A stretch of DNA of 64,000 nucleotides from Gnetum montanum (taxonomy: Eukaryota > Streptophyta > Gnetopsida > Gnetales > Gnetaceae): NCBI GenBank assembly GCA_015680685.1, contig MNCI01028365.1, positions 356,099 to 420,098 on the forward strand, read 5' to 3'. Made by a program: the position numbers and the translations under genes. How positions within the stretch are numbered: the first letter of the stretch is position 1; each line of letters begins with the position of its first letter. The notes under the pieces were generated by a model that made no database searches, was not told where the DNA came from, and was given only the letters and a program-made list of their open reading frames with translations. This document shows, one piece after another, positions 22,436-35,368 of the stretch.

Positions 22436-22475
22436 TACCCTGACAATTAAATAAAAACTCATCCTCAAGTTCCTT
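22436..22475 (-). other. Polypurine tract region of element E
   Basis: The minus strand reads AACTTGAGGATGAG, then GTCAGGGTA, into TGATGATTCG of the LTR. Same layout as A, B and C. Confidence 0.65.
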
Positions 22476-22672
22476 TACAAAATTAGGAAGGTATGGTATT
22501 ATTGATTGACTCTTGACATAACAAACTAACTTGACAAAACTGAGTGCCCAAGTGTACAAATCAACAACCTTACATAAAATTATGGTGTTCATGATACAAA
22601 ATTTAACACCATGACATGACTACTCAAAACTAGACAACACATTCTCTAATGACATGAAGGTGGTTGAGAAGA

Positions 22673-25600
22673 TTAGATAGTCCCAGGCGGTGGAGGTTCT
22701 TGAGGTTCTAAAGCACCTTCATTGGCTTTGGGCACATGCAATGGCTGAGGAAGCTATGGGTGTCCTATTGTAGCTGCAACCTCTGATGTAAGGCAAAAGG
22801 TATTTAGTAATGCCTTCATCTTCTCCTCCTTACTCTGGGGATCATTTGTAGTCCATGCGACATTGCCAATGTGGGCTAGAATAAGGATATCCCATGGATA
22901 AATCATTACTGCGAATAACTCCTTAATGTTGACAAGCTAGGCAGCAAACTGTTTACATTTGACATCAAATGCCCTAACTACATTTTTCACCTCCTGGTAG
23001 TCATTTATTCTTTTGGCTAGGTTCTTAGTAGCAGATCTTTGATTAGTGTATTTACCCTTGAGAACCTTGAGTTTTGCATTTTCCACTACAACCTTTTGCT
23101 TGGTGTCCTTGTGGTGCTTGGACTCAGCCTTGTACAACAAGTACAAGTTAGCCACTTGCTTCTCTAATTCTGACTGCAGTCATTCAACAGTCAACATAGC
23201 TAAATTTGCATATTGGATATTTTCTAGCTCCATGTATTTTATCATCTCCTTAATTTGTAATTCTTTCATGTAAATTTTTGGCTCATTGTAGGCATCTATC
23301 CCATCAATGATAGGCTATCACAATTCATGTCCTTGTTGGAGTTACTGGAGGGTTTCATTGACTTTTACCTTTGCCAACTGAATGTTCTTTTCATTAACTT
23401 CTTTTTGTAGATTAACCTAATCTCTGTAATGATTCTTGACTCTCTCAAATTTGAGAGCCTTTGATTTCTAGGTGGCTACTTCTATTGTAGTCTTTTGGCG
23501 AAGGGCATAGACCTCCTTCATGGAGAGGTTTCTATTTTCAACTGTCAATCTTTTTAGCTCTATGTTCACTTTGGCTAGTTGCTCCTAGTGTTGATGGATA
23601 AAGTCAGTTAACTATTTTTTATGCTCATCAATATTTTGCAAGTGATGATTCTCTGTGGTTAGTTGCACATTCTCCTAGTGGGTTAAATCCAAGGTATTTT
23701 CAATTTTATGTTGGGTAGGCTTTGCCAAGGATTGGTAAAACACCACCATCTCCATCACACCCTCTACCCCTTTTAGTTTGGTGTGAAGCTATTCAAAAGC
23801 TTCATGTCTTGTCAATGCCAAGTTGAGAAATGCAAGGTTAGCAATTTGGGCTTTTAATTCAGCAACCAAGCATTTGTTAAGCTCCTTGGCTATTTTGAGT
23901 TACCCTTCCAAGATGATGTTTTTGCCCTTTGCCCCTAGTAGATCTAACTAGGTTGTAGTAATACTATCTAGAAGATCAAAAACATTCAAAAGTGGTTGTT
24001 TGGTTCCCACCAGTTGGTCCAACCGTTCTTCATGTTGTGTTGTGCTTAATCTACTGCTTCTGATTCCTACAAACATCTACACATATTTGAATGCAATGAC
24101 ATTTGGTATAGATGTCACAGGTTCATTGAGTGTTTTGGCAATTCTATTAACAACCACTTGTGCTATTTTTACTATCTAAAATCATCGGTGCAAGGCTGGA
24201 ATGAAACAAACACTGAGAGATCTACAAATAGACACAGAAGACCCTACCTTCTCTTGAGGACGTGTTGAAACTGACGAAGGTAGAGTACCTTGGGTGGTCC
24301 AGACGTGGATCAGACAAGGATTTCCCCAAACGTATGTCAATGTGCAATACACTGGGTTATGTGTAAACAACATAATAAGCGTAAACCAGAACGTAAATGT
24401 TCAAGAATACAAATAAAGAGGTAAGCAAGAATGAATGAAAACTGTAACAAATCTTGATCAGCAATGAAGCGATTTTATTGCAAAAATGAAGATTATAGTG
24501 CACCGATCTAAACGCAGTTGTGGATTTGACACAAGGCGAACGAAGAGCCCTAGTGAATGTGGAGGGATAATGGTATGCTAGTTTGGTCTGTAGGCACAAC
24601 GTGAAGGCTGTATGATCATTGTGCAGGGTAGAAGTCCAGCATGCGGGGTTGGTGTTCCAAATCATCTCCCAATGTGATTTCCTCCCTTTTTTTCTTTCTT
24701 TTTGGTGGAAAATTAGGGTTTTTATAGGTTTTAGGACGTGAAACTAGGATCTGGAGTGGTATGAGTAGCTGTTGGTGAGAAAATTTTAGGTCGAATGACA
24801 TGTGGCTGTGTTGCCCGAGTGCAAAGAATATTACAACTGTACAGCATGCTGCATTGCCAATGTGTACATGCTAGGCATGTGAACCCAGCGTACAGGCTTG
24901 ACCAACACAAAAGAATTGAACTTTCCAAATGAGCACTATTGTTACAACAGAAAATCTTGAAATTGGCCCTTTAATTTGAGCTCTGGTGTCATCAGAATGT
25001 TGCTTGTGGATTTTCTGCTCATTTGGACTTGATCTAACATGGTTTTGGAAGGTTTCAAGTGGTGTACACTGTGCTGCATGCTAGTCGTACACGCTGGGCG
25101 TGCAGAGTATGTATGCTCAGCATATAGGTCATGGAAGCACATCATTTTGAGGTTGAATTTTTATTTTTGGGAGCCTAGGATGATGCCTGACAATTGCCTT
25201 GCCTCTAAGAGTTGATTGTAGGTGGAGATCTTGTTCTGGGGTGTGTGTTTTGAGGGATCCTTGACGGTGCACACTGGGCGTGTAGGAATGAAAATTCATC
25301 ATTTGGGGCCCAAAATTTGATTTTCAGGTGCCTAAGAGCTACTGGGAACCTTGGTGAAGGTCCTAGGAGGTCTAGATGCTCAATTCTGGCATATTTTAGC
25401 TCATTTTGGGGGTCCAAAAATTGCTGCACGTTGAGCTGCATGCTGAGCTACACGCTGGGCATGCAGGAAGTATACTTAGCCAAAACTAAGTGTTTTGAGT
25501 TTGAAACTTGTAGTCCTTGTTGCCAGATGTTGATGTAGTCTCCAATGGATCTCAAGGAAATTTTACTTGCTTGATTTGACTCCGTTTGATGTTGTTTGTG

Positions 25601-27058
25601 AAGTTTGCAAGTTTCGATCATGCTGGGTAGCATCATGACTTAGCTTGATTCTTGTTTGAGAGTGCTAGGTCCAAATTTTTTGTGGTGTTTCGCTATTATC
25701 TCTTGCCCTTGGTGTTGCATCACTAGAACTATTGCCTCCTCACCTTACTCCAACCACACTGAGAAAGTTATAGTGTTCCCAGATATTTTTGGGAGTGGCT
25801 ATTATTTTGCGAGAGATACTGTGACCTCTCTAGTGCTCTGATTCAACCTCATAGACAACTACATTCATTGGGCTAAGAAAACGAATCCACCTTCCCCCAT
25901 TAAGCTAATTTTTTAGGCCATCTCATTTAGGTGACTCATCATTGGTTGGTACATAGATGGATCCCTACCACTCATGCATGCTCGTTACTCTTGTTCACTC
26001 AAGAGCCATTCTCAATATGCACACAATTGTTGGGCTATTGCAGCTACATTTAGCATAGTTGTTTGAGTGGTAGGTGGAGGTGGTGGCTGCTGCTCCTCTT
26101 CTTGAATGATCATTGTAGTCATTTTTTTCTTTCATCATCTTCATCCAATTAGTGGTTAGAGCATGCCTAATAGCATCATTTGTATAATAAAATATCACTC
26201 CCCTTCGATAGAGTTTCCTAATGAGGCATGGAAAGGGAAGTGCCTTTCTTCCATGTTCATTCTCTTTCAATCACTTTTCTATCTCCAGATAGATCAGTTG
26301 TGGAAGGTTAATAGGGAATTTCCCACTCAAAGTAGTGCATGCATGGGTAGTAAAGGCAATGATTTTGTTAGGCCTCACCATGGGATTTAGGTGAAAGGTT
26401 GTAATCTTATAGTGAATTATTTCTACTAGTGTGAGCACATTGTGCTTCTTCTAGTCAACACCATATCACCATCACACCCATTCCTTTTTAATGCTAGGGT
26501 TTACCTGCATTGGAATCTTAGTGAGATTTGCCCTAGTTTCTGGCAACCCAAGCACTTTTGCAATGGCTTGCACCAAGTAGGACACTAAGATTTCCTTGAT
26601 TTTGACCATGGAACTAGCCTACCTATTGTTCCAGAATAAGAATGTCTCTCCCATGTACGACTCCTCGGTGGAAGTAATAATTGGCTACATGGGAGAGGTC
26701 TTCAGTTGGTCCTATACTTCTTTAGGTGATTGCTCTAAGAAAGAGTCAAATTTTAACTCTTAGAGCACTATTTCTTGGACCTTTCTTAATTTAATTTAAT
26801 TTAGATATAATTTTTTCAAGATCACTCAAGGTTTTCTTATTGAGCTGGTGCCTCATCCTGGTGGGAATGTATTATTCCTATTGCTAGTACTAGAATCTCA
26901 TGAATAGATTTCACCTCGGCCTCTTCTCAAAGAGGACCAGTGACATGGGTTGCAAGTAGTTCTTCCTAGGCTTGTTCTTAGCCCCTTCCCATTCTTGGCT
27001 ATTTCTCTCTTTGTTGAGATGGTCGTCCTTCCTGTGTGTATTTTCCTTTCGGTGCCAT
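22673..27058 (-). pseudogene. Element E ORF3, interrupted by a 1.5-kb insertion
   Basis: ATG at 27,058-27,056 (MAPKGKYTQ) directly follows GTTGTGACTACAG, an acceptor-like sequence. It ends EPPPPGTI and TAA at 22,673. The N-terminal globular region includes YMGETFLFWNN and AIAKVLGLPETRAN, matching A's WYLGEVYQFWHN and DIAVALNLPNEG. The coiled-coil half includes 22,937-23,155 (KHHKDTKQKVVVENAKLKVL). After subtracting the insertion (24,178-25,696) the length is about 2.86 kb, in line with A, B and C. Numerous stops and shifts. Confidence 0.65.
24178..25696. mobile_element. Unclassified 1.5-kb insertion within element E ORF3
   Basis: Homology with the ORF3 of B stops at about 24,177 and resumes near 25,705 (TTGGTGTTGCATCACTAGAAC against TTGGTGTTGCATGACCACAAC). 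TATCT occurs at both boundaries (24,173-24,177 and 25,697-25,701) and may be the target duplication. The inside contains four diverged copies of ACGCTGGGCGTGCAG (near 24,855, 25,090, 25,272 and 25,452). No coding domain seen, and no canonical TG...CA ends. Confidence 0.5.
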
Positions 27059-29100
27059 CTGTAGTCACAACACATCCATGGATTAGTAGATATAACATGT
27101 AACTTTGAATATTTAAGTACCTTATCTTGTTGGTTAGTTACACTTGGCTAACGCTAGACCATGGCAAATTGATTATTTTATTCTTGTTTTATTAATTAAT
27201 TTTCATTATAAGTGTCACTGGAGCTTGTTGGAAGAGTTTAACTTCTATAATTTTGGTGTTTAGATGTTGATTTCTTAGTTAAACCTTTGTGGAAGTTAGA
27301 AAAATGGTGAGAAATTTTCTATCAAAAATAGCACATGTGTGGCCCCCATGACTAAGAGCTTACCCTCGGTAGCTACAAGGTCAAAGAACAAAGTGATTTG
27401 GATAAACAGTTAGCAAGTTATGGGCTTTGGAAGGTTCTGGGCTCTGAAAATTTGAAAATCTCCCTTGGCATTTGTGAGAAAATATGAAAATTTATAAGGG
27501 GGTCATGCATATTTATACTATTTTTGTGCTATGTTAATGGGGTTGTGTATTCGGGACCTCATATATGCATCAACTCCATCGACAGGGCCCATATATAGAG
27601 TCCATAGACAAAATTTTCAAATGTGAATATCTTGAAAAATACAAGGAATTTTTGAATGAATTTGGAGTCCATGGAGTCTTAGAAAAGCCAAGAATATGAT
27701 GAAATAATTGAAGAGGGTTTTTGAAAGGTGAAAATTTGAAAAATTTGAGGGAGAATATGTGCATTGAAAAAATGTGTAAAGGAGTACATGGTTGGATGCA
27801 GAAGATGGGCGTATGAAAGATTTTGATTGCAACAATGCCTAAGAATAAGATGCTTAATGAACCTAATCAAGAGATATGCAAGTGGGTCCTCCCCATATGC
27901 CTTGTTTTTCCTTGCATCTATGGGCCCCATAGGCAATTAATGGTTGATGAAAGTTAAGGACCAAAACCTAGAAGATTCTACCCAAGAATTCACATATGTC
28001 AAACAAAGATACCGAATCAAAAACATGGACATGAATAGTGAGGTGAGTTACGGGCAACATAGATAGATGATGGAGAGGGTGGAATGGAATTCTGAATTGA
28101 TATCATAAGAATTCCCTTATGGATTTATGTTTAAATGACTTGAGAAGATCTATCCTTAGTCTAGACTAAAACCAACTATTTTCAGTGACTTTGCATCACC
28201 ACTCCAAGATCGATCCATCCCCTTAAGACACTAGAGTGCTCCCATAGAATAACCACCATTCTACAAAGAGAAAAAAAGAGAAGCAGAAAGTGAGAGAGGG
28301 CCTTAGTGGGGACCTTTAGGCATGGGTAACATATCTTTCTAGTTCTATAACTAGTTCTTGTAGCTTGTTTATTTGTCTAAGGGATGTGCTTTGAATTGCC
28401 ATCATGTTTTTTTTGGATGGGAACCACATCATGCAAAGACTTTATTGAAATTCTTATTATTGATTGACATGGAATGGTAAAAAGTATATGAAAACACTCA
28501 TGCACTCAAAAAAGTAGAAGAGTACAAAGAGTATTGAATCCCCTTGAAGTCACACCCTATGAAAACCTTTAAATCCTTCCCAATTCTAGAAACAACCAAA
28601 GTCACAAATTTATTAAAAGTTTATTTAATGAAAAGGAACCTCAAACTTCCAAAATAAGGAAAACCATAGAGTTTGTAAATGGGTGAATGTTGTGGACTCA
28701 CTACTTGTTCCATGAAAAAGAAACCATGACTTAGCCATCGGTACAAAAATTTAAAAACAGAAACTAGACATTAGCAAACAAAACATTAAGTATAAAGCAC
28801 CATTAGTAATAGCTACAACACCACTGTGTCTTGTTGGCACAAAGTACGTTTATTAGTAAAAATTAAAAAGTCACAGTAAACTAAAGTAAAATTTACAAGA
28901 AAGTGTAAAATACCCAAGAAATATTTAAATGTACCAACAATATTGTAAAACAAAAATGATGTAAAATAGTAAAAGGTCTTATAAGCAAAAAGGTGTAAAA
29001 TTAACAATTTTCAAAGATAAAAATGTCTAAAAGAAAAAATAGAAAAACTAAGGAGTCACATATATGATTAGCATAGATGGCCATCTTTCCTACAACTGAG
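27059..29100 (-). other. Element E spacer between integrase and ORF3
   Basis: Non-coding. Sense order: T-rich tract (29,040-28,735), a GGGTGTGACTTCAAGGGG block (28,557-28,540), and AGATATGTTACCCATGCCTA (28,338-28,319). All three are shared with the other elements. Confidence 0.55.
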
Positions 29101-30240
29101 TTGGAAGGAGGAGATCCAAAAAATTAAGTGTGGTTGCCCATTCGTTGAGGTATTTGTTGCACTGGATTGCTTTGGCTTGTGGAAAGGCTTTATCTATTGG
29201 ACATTGATCAACTAATTTTTGTTTGGGCTTTTAGGTTTGTATATGATCATGACCTTAGAAGGAAAGGTTTCATCAATTATATAAGCCCCTTCCCACAATG
29301 TTTGGAATTTGGGTTTTTGAGGTACGTGTGTGGGATTCCAGTAGAAAACCTTATCTCCTAGTTGAAATTTTACTTTTCATATTCTAAGATCATGCTGTTG
29401 TTTGTTGAATGCCTTATGCACTTCATTCAAAGACAAGGCTACTAATCGATTTCCATCTAGAACATTTAGGTTGATCAATCTTTCTTTTTGTGCTCGACTT
29501 TGGTCAAGATCCAAGTCACAAGTTGTTGAGAGTGTACAGAGCTTGGATTGAATTGGGAGCATTGGAAGTTTTTTGTACACTAGCTTGCAAGGAGAGTAAT
29601 GAATAGGGAGTTTCCATGTTGAGCAATAGGCCTAAAGGGCATCATTGAGTTTTATGCTCCAATCTATTCTATATTTGCTAATAGTTCTTGTTAGAATCTT
29701 TGTGATCCCACTGCTAGTCACTTTTGCTTGACCGTTGGCTTGGGGATGATAGGGTGTTGTTAATTTATGTTCAACCCCTAAGAATTGCATGAATTTTTGA
29801 AAAGTAGCACCTATAAAATGGATTTCGTTGTTAGAAATTAGTGCATGTGGCATCCCAAATTTTTTCACAACGTTTTGTTATACAAATTGAGCAGTGGTGG
29901 ATGATGTATAGTTGCTGACAACTTTTGCTTCTACCCATTTGGTATAGTAGTTATTGATGAAAATTATATATGCCTTCTTGTTGGACATGGGTGTGATGGG
30001 ATCCATGAAATCTATGCCCCATATGTCAAAGGGTTCTAGTGATTGAATCCACTGTTGAGCATCCTCCATTCATGTGATCATCCCACCATCTCATTGATAG
30101 CATTTAAGGGATTAGACAAATTGGTGGGAATTCTTGAAGATTATGGACCAATAGTATCCCTGACATTAGGATTTTTATGGTGATTCATCTCCTAGCATAG
30201 TGGCCTCCACAAGGACCTTCATGAGCATCCTAAATAACAC
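29100..30240 (-). pseudogene. Element E integrase, catalytic residues mutated
   Basis: Sense order: zinc-binding region trace (DAHEGPCGGHYA near 30,215), catalytic core with GIDFMDPITPMSNKKAYII (29,878-30,069), then ALISNNEIHFIGATFQKFM and PYHPQANGQAKVTSSGITKI (29,632-29,868), and the C-terminal region with FQTLWEGAYIIDE (near 29,290). Gypsy integrases carry a D,D-35-E triad. Here the first Asp (IDFM) is present, the second position reads SNN where SDN is usual, and the Glu of GQAEV is Lys. Both changes are single G-to-A transitions. Together with frameshifts they make this copy non-functional. Confidence 0.75.
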
Positions 30241-30499
30241 ATAATTAATTTCTATCAGAGACATACCAACAAACTAGGCCATTGGCACATGCCTTGTAAA
30301 GATGTCTATTGATTTCCATAAAGTTCTTAGCCTGATGAAGAAACTATTATTTCTTCTTGTGGTCCAAATCTTGTGGAATTTTCTAAGTGAGAACATAAGT
30401 GAGGATGTCATCATACCATTTTGGTTCTATGGGCACTTGTTCATTTATTGCAATGGCAAAGAGGATTTCATCAAGAAATTAGTTAAAAAGTAGACTTTC

Positions 30500-30930
30500 C
30501 TTCTCTTTGTTATCCCATCGTAACTGACATAAGTGATAAATGGCCACATTCTCAGTCCCCTTTCAATCTACCATTGTGAGATTGAATTCTTGCAAGATCA
30601 CCAACCATCGTATAACTTGGGAGCTCACTGTTGGCTTGTTCACGTGGAAGCAGATGGCATTGTAATCAGTGTGCACAAACACTTTATATGCAAACACATA
30701 GTGCTTGAAATTTTCCAAAGCATACACCACCGTTATCAGTTCTATTTTCGTGGTGGTGTAATTCATTTGTGCACCCACAATGCTTCAACTTGTGCAATGG
30801 ATCTAATATGGACATTTTTTATCATCCAAATATGTAAGCACAGCTTCCAAGGCATAGTTAGATGCATCTATCATGATATGGAATGGTTTGGACTAGTCAG
30901 GTGCTCATAGATTAGAGTCTCTACGAGTTT
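30500..30930 (-). pseudogene. Element E RNase H domain
   Basis: The open piece at 30,563-30,778 reads MNYTTTKIELITVVYALENF, then VFVHTDYNAICF and VIRWLVILQEFNLTMVD. This is the gypsy RNase H signature (YTTTEKELLAVVYALEKFR, HTDHSAI, RWLLLLQEFD type) and its catalytic Glu (IEL) and Asp (HTD) are visible. In reverse transcription RNase H removes the RNA strand. Confidence 0.8.
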
Positions 30931-31900
30931 TTTTTTTGAGGCTTTAAAATGCATTTTCACATTTCTTAGTCTAGATGAAGGGAGCATCTTTCTTTGTTAG
31001 CTTGACCAACAATTTCACAATCTTAGATAAATCATCTATAAATCATCAATAGTAACCAATGTGTCCAAGGAATGACCAAACATCTTTGATAGCTTTTGGT
31101 TAATGGGTGATTCCTTGGATGATCCTTATCTTTTCAAGGTCTACCTCAATCCCTTCTTGTGAAATTTGGTGCCCTAATACAATGCCCTCTTGCATCATTA
31201 GATGGCTCTTTTTCCAATTGAGCCATAGATTTGTTTTCACACATCTTTCTAGTACTTACTCAAGGTGGTCTAAGGCTTGCTCGAATGTAGCATCATAAGT
31301 GGAGAAGTCATCAATGAAGACTTCCACTCCACTACCTATTTACTACTAAAATATACTTAAGACCAAATTTTGGAAAGTGGCAAGAGCATTGCATAGACCA
31401 AAAGGCATCTTGTGATATGCAAAGGTCCCCCAGGGACTTGTGAATATTATTTTGGCTTGATCTTTTGATGCAATCTAGATTTGGTTATAGCCACTATAAC
31501 CATCCAGAAAACTATAATAGCAATTCCCAGATATGGTGTCCAACACCTAATCAATGAATGACAATGAAAAATGATCTTTAAATGTTGCCATGTTTAACAA
31601 CCTGAAGCCAATACAAACTCTCCATTTACGACCTCTCTTTGGCACTATGATGAGTGGATTGATCCACTCACTATTTGCAATGAGGTAGATGAACCTACCT
31701 TAAGGAGTTGCTCAATCTCCTTTTTAACGATTTGCTTCAATTTTGAGTTTAACCATCGTTGTGGTTACCTCCTTGGCTTCATGGATGAATCAGTGTAAAT
31801 ACAATGCTGGCATATCTGTGGATCAATTTCAGTGAGTTTAGGATATGACCAAGTAAAGGTTATTGGCCATTTTTTGATCACTTTCAATAATTTTTCTTTC
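30930..31900 (-). pseudogene. Element E reverse transcriptase, degenerate
   Basis: The minus strand between RNase H and protease carries pieces of a gypsy RT: a QLLKVGSS block for the ELLKAGFI motif near 31,700, YMATFKDHF-like sequence near 31,585, and a trace of the FGLCNAxATF block near 31,400. Multiple frameshifts; the YVDD-type active-site box is not readable as an intact motif. Confidence 0.6.
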
Positions 31901-32279
31901 TACTCAAGAGCAAGTTATGCATTGAGTATGATCGACTTGTCATTTTTAAGATTGCATATTCTAGGCTAGTAGGTAGAGTTTTCAACTCTAGGGGCTCTAG
32001 TTTAAAATTATCAAGGATCTCCAACTCTCCCCAATTGATATCATCATTTTCATTATCCAAGAGTTGGTGATGAACTTACTCTAGTTCATCCATGCCTACG
32101 ACATAAGTGCATGTCAAGCTCTCAACAAGTTCCATGCACATTGTGCTACTATCAAAATTAGTGGTTAGCCACTGGGTACCTACTTATTTTATGGCTAATG
32201 CATATAGAAACCATTGAATATATGCCTCATGTGCACATTACTTGCATGTGAAAATAGATGCTCATTTCATAGACTAGAG

Positions 32280-32720
32280 TTTTTGCATGCAATTGCACCT
32301 TGTATCGTTGTACGCGATGCATGGAACTCATCTCTTCTTGATCATTTCAAATGCATTTTCCTTTGATATCTCCAAGAAAACATCTCTGATGGCCATTCTT
32401 GCATCAATAGTGCTTAACCATGTCCTTCCCATAAAGATTGGGAAATCTCCCTTTCAGTTTTCAACTTTGATTACTAGGAAATCAGTAGGATAAGACTACC
32501 CATAGACAATGGTCACAATGTCTTTGACCAGTCCTAGTGGAACAGTGATGGATTGGTTTACTAATTCCAATATGATATTACTCTTCTTAAGAAGTATTAG
32601 GTTTCAGGTATACATCTCATGAGATATCAAGATCATATCGAAACCAGAATCAAGAAGGGCTTTACATGGCTTATTCCTAGTAATCTATAAATAGATAAGT
32701 GGACTTCTAGGATCAACTAA
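32280..32720 (-). pseudogene. Element E protease region
   Basis: The minus strand encodes NKPCKALLDSGF near 32,668-32,635. The retropepsin D-S-G is kept, followed by a block like B's and C's up to GAIACKNSS (32,290). Stops separate it from gag and RT. Confidence 0.65.
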
Positions 32721-35214
32721 TTTCCTATGAAGGTTGCTAGCTTAGATCCAATTAGATATAGCATGGGTGAGCATAATAGTATGAATTTTATGTAGCATTT
32801 GGTTTGAAGGACACTCGATGAAATGGTTTGCAAAGGATGAAGTAGGATCAGGGTGATTAGTTGCCAGAGTCTGTGAGGGCTTAGTAGGGCTATTAGGTTG
32901 AAAGAATGGTCTTTTATGAGCATGAGATTCCAAACCCCTTGATTGATGAACAGGTTGTAGATTAATGCCCCTGGTAGCATTATGTTGTTGTGGCTGGGCT
33001 GGAAGTTCATCTTGCATGGATGGAGCAAGTGATAGTTGCTTTAAGGATGGAGGAATAGGTGTAGAAATAGAAAAATAAGGATAAAATGTGGCATCCCTCG
33101 TGGAATGTAGAGAGTGAGGTCTGTAGTATTCAAGAGGGTGGTAGTAATGTTGGAAAAAAGAAACATGACTAGAAGAGTCACGTGGAGACAAGGGTTGCTG
33201 AACATAATAACCATATGGATCTGGTTTCCTGTAAGGGTACTGCTACCTTGGTAATGCCATTACCCATGACTATGGTTGATGTCATTGTTGATATTTCTTA
33301 TATGGCTACAATGGAGTTCCACTTGGATAATATTATTGTTGTTGATGGAACTGCCTAGGATTTCCTTGAGGATAAGGCAACCTTTTGGGTGCTTGCCTTT
33401 TTGCTAGTTGAGAATTTAGAGCATTCACCCCAGATTCCTATAAGTGTGACACAATGGGGTAACATCCCTTAGAATGTTTGTATTGGCAAATGTCACATCC
33501 ACCATCATCATCTAACTTAGTTTCCACAACTTCATCTACTGCAAAAATTTTGTCCTTACCCCTTTAGTAGGCACATTCAGCTTCTTTTCATCTCCTGTAG
33601 TTACAATCACTACTCTGCTTTCATAATTCTTCAGTGATTTTTAGAGTAAATTAAAATTTTTCATCCAAAAAATCCTACATTTTATCCACCTTAGCCAAAA
33701 TTTCAGATAGATTTTTTGATCGACAAAGTATGTTTATTTACCACCTCATTAAGTGATGATTCCTCCTCATTGTCATAAAATCTAACCTTTTTTTATGAAA
33801 GGATCCTTTTTGTATTCCTTTGCACTTTCACATTTCCTCAACTCTCCTTCTTCTATTACTACCTACTTAATTAGCCTTTGAATCTGATGGGCTTTGAGTT
33901 CGAATAGTCTTCCTTGGGCATAAACCCCAAGAGTTCTCCTCATTTCTTATCTAAGTCCATCTATGATATGACAAAGTTGTTCCCATTGAGAATAACCATG
34001 GCTAGGGCATCAGTGTATGAGAAAATAGTATCTGCCCATGGCAACATCCAAGGGTCCATGGTTTCCTTGCTTCCATCCTTGGATCTTCCTTCTTAGATTA
34101 GACACTCTAGAGTATGTCTAATACTTATCATTAAATAGCTCAAGCATTGTACTCTACCTACGGATGGATTTTTCCTCCAAGAACCGATACTACCTTTCTG
34201 CTTCTTTGATGAGTGTCCTAGGAAATAGCTTTAGTTTCTACCAATCATTTTCAATATTTTGTAAGGCACAGACATCATGAAAATGTGTCTGTGGATCAAA
34301 ATTATATCCCCTTCAAATTTGGGAATGTTATTCATATCAAGTTATGTGATCCAACTATCTTTCAAATGCCTAGTTGGAATTTTTACAGCCTTTATAATAT
34401 TTAGCATGCTTCGAGTTGTGAGAAAAGCCTGATCATCATCATTATTTCATTATCACCGATGATGTACTGTGTTACCCCTTTGTTCATTGTGGGTCTAATG
34501 ATCATCATTATTGTCCCACTATTCACCCCCATCACAGTTGTTCTATCTATGGCATTTGCCAAAACTAGAAGAGGAAGAAAAGGATGCAGATGAAGAGGGC
34601 AAAGAGGGAGGAGGACTACTACCACCATGGTATCTACCAACTTCCCTTTGGTTGTCACAACCATGTTTGTCAGTTTTCTTATCATCTTGATGCTTATCCA
34701 AGCCCCTACATTGATTTCCATACTTACCTGAAGCTTGATTATTAATAGTGTATCATAGAGTCAGGGCCACAACCCCATTACTAGTAACAAGGGGTGGAGA
34801 ATTTTTATGTTGAGAGCCCCCAAAGGGAGGATCCTCATTGTCATCTTGTTTAAGAAGGAATAAGGGATTGGTGAACCGTTTCCCCTTCACAAACTCATGA
34901 TGCTTCTCTAGGTGTCAATCTCTCCTACGTTGTGTTTCAATAGGATGGTAGTCCTAGTAGCCATAATCATGCACAATGTACTCCTCTTGAAGATCTTGGC
35001 TACCCAAATTTTTAAGAGTTTGAAGCAACATCACTAGCACAGATCGATCAGGAGGCATTACAATGTTGCCTCCCATATCATGCCATCATAGTTGTTCATC
35101 CTGATGTAGGATGAAGGTGAAGTTAAGCATATACTCATCTAGATGAGTATATACCACATTGCATTCTTAAGGGACCAATGCTTTAGTATCATCATGCCTA
35201 TGAGAAGAAGACAT
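32720..35214 (-). pseudogene. Element E gag, degenerate
   Basis: ATG at 35,214-35,212 (MSSSHRHDDTKALVP then a stop). In sense order it shows FTFILHQDEQL, a Ser/Lys/Asp-rich middle (34,401-34,721 region), MNNIPKFEGD near 34,330, gag-core traces (33.9-34.3 kb) and a Gln/Pro/His-rich C-terminus, whose longest open piece is 32,742-33,191 (HYHPLEYYRPHSLHS, LPAQPQQHNATRGI). No CCHC knuckle could be read. Confidence 0.65.
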
Positions 35215-35349
35215 TTTGCAATACAAATAAGATATTAGTGTGCTTATGTGATTATATTTATTGTGAGAATGATTTTGACTTTAGGGTTTGTCCAATGATG
35301 TTAATGATGTTCACTAAACCTAGATAGTGCACATGTCAAACAAAAAGAG

Positions 35350-35367
35350 TCCCCGGAAATGATGCCA
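35350..35367 (-). other. Primer-binding site of element E
   Basis: Minus strand TGGCATCATTTCCGGGGA, 14 of 18 matches to the tRNA-Asp complement TGGCGCCGTTGCCGGGGA, one base from the LTR. Confidence 0.75.
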
Positions 35368-35368
35368 A

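Noticed and set aside
30533-30910. 125-codon plus-strand ORF
   Set aside because: Antisense of E's RNase H, whose conserved motifs read on the minus strand.
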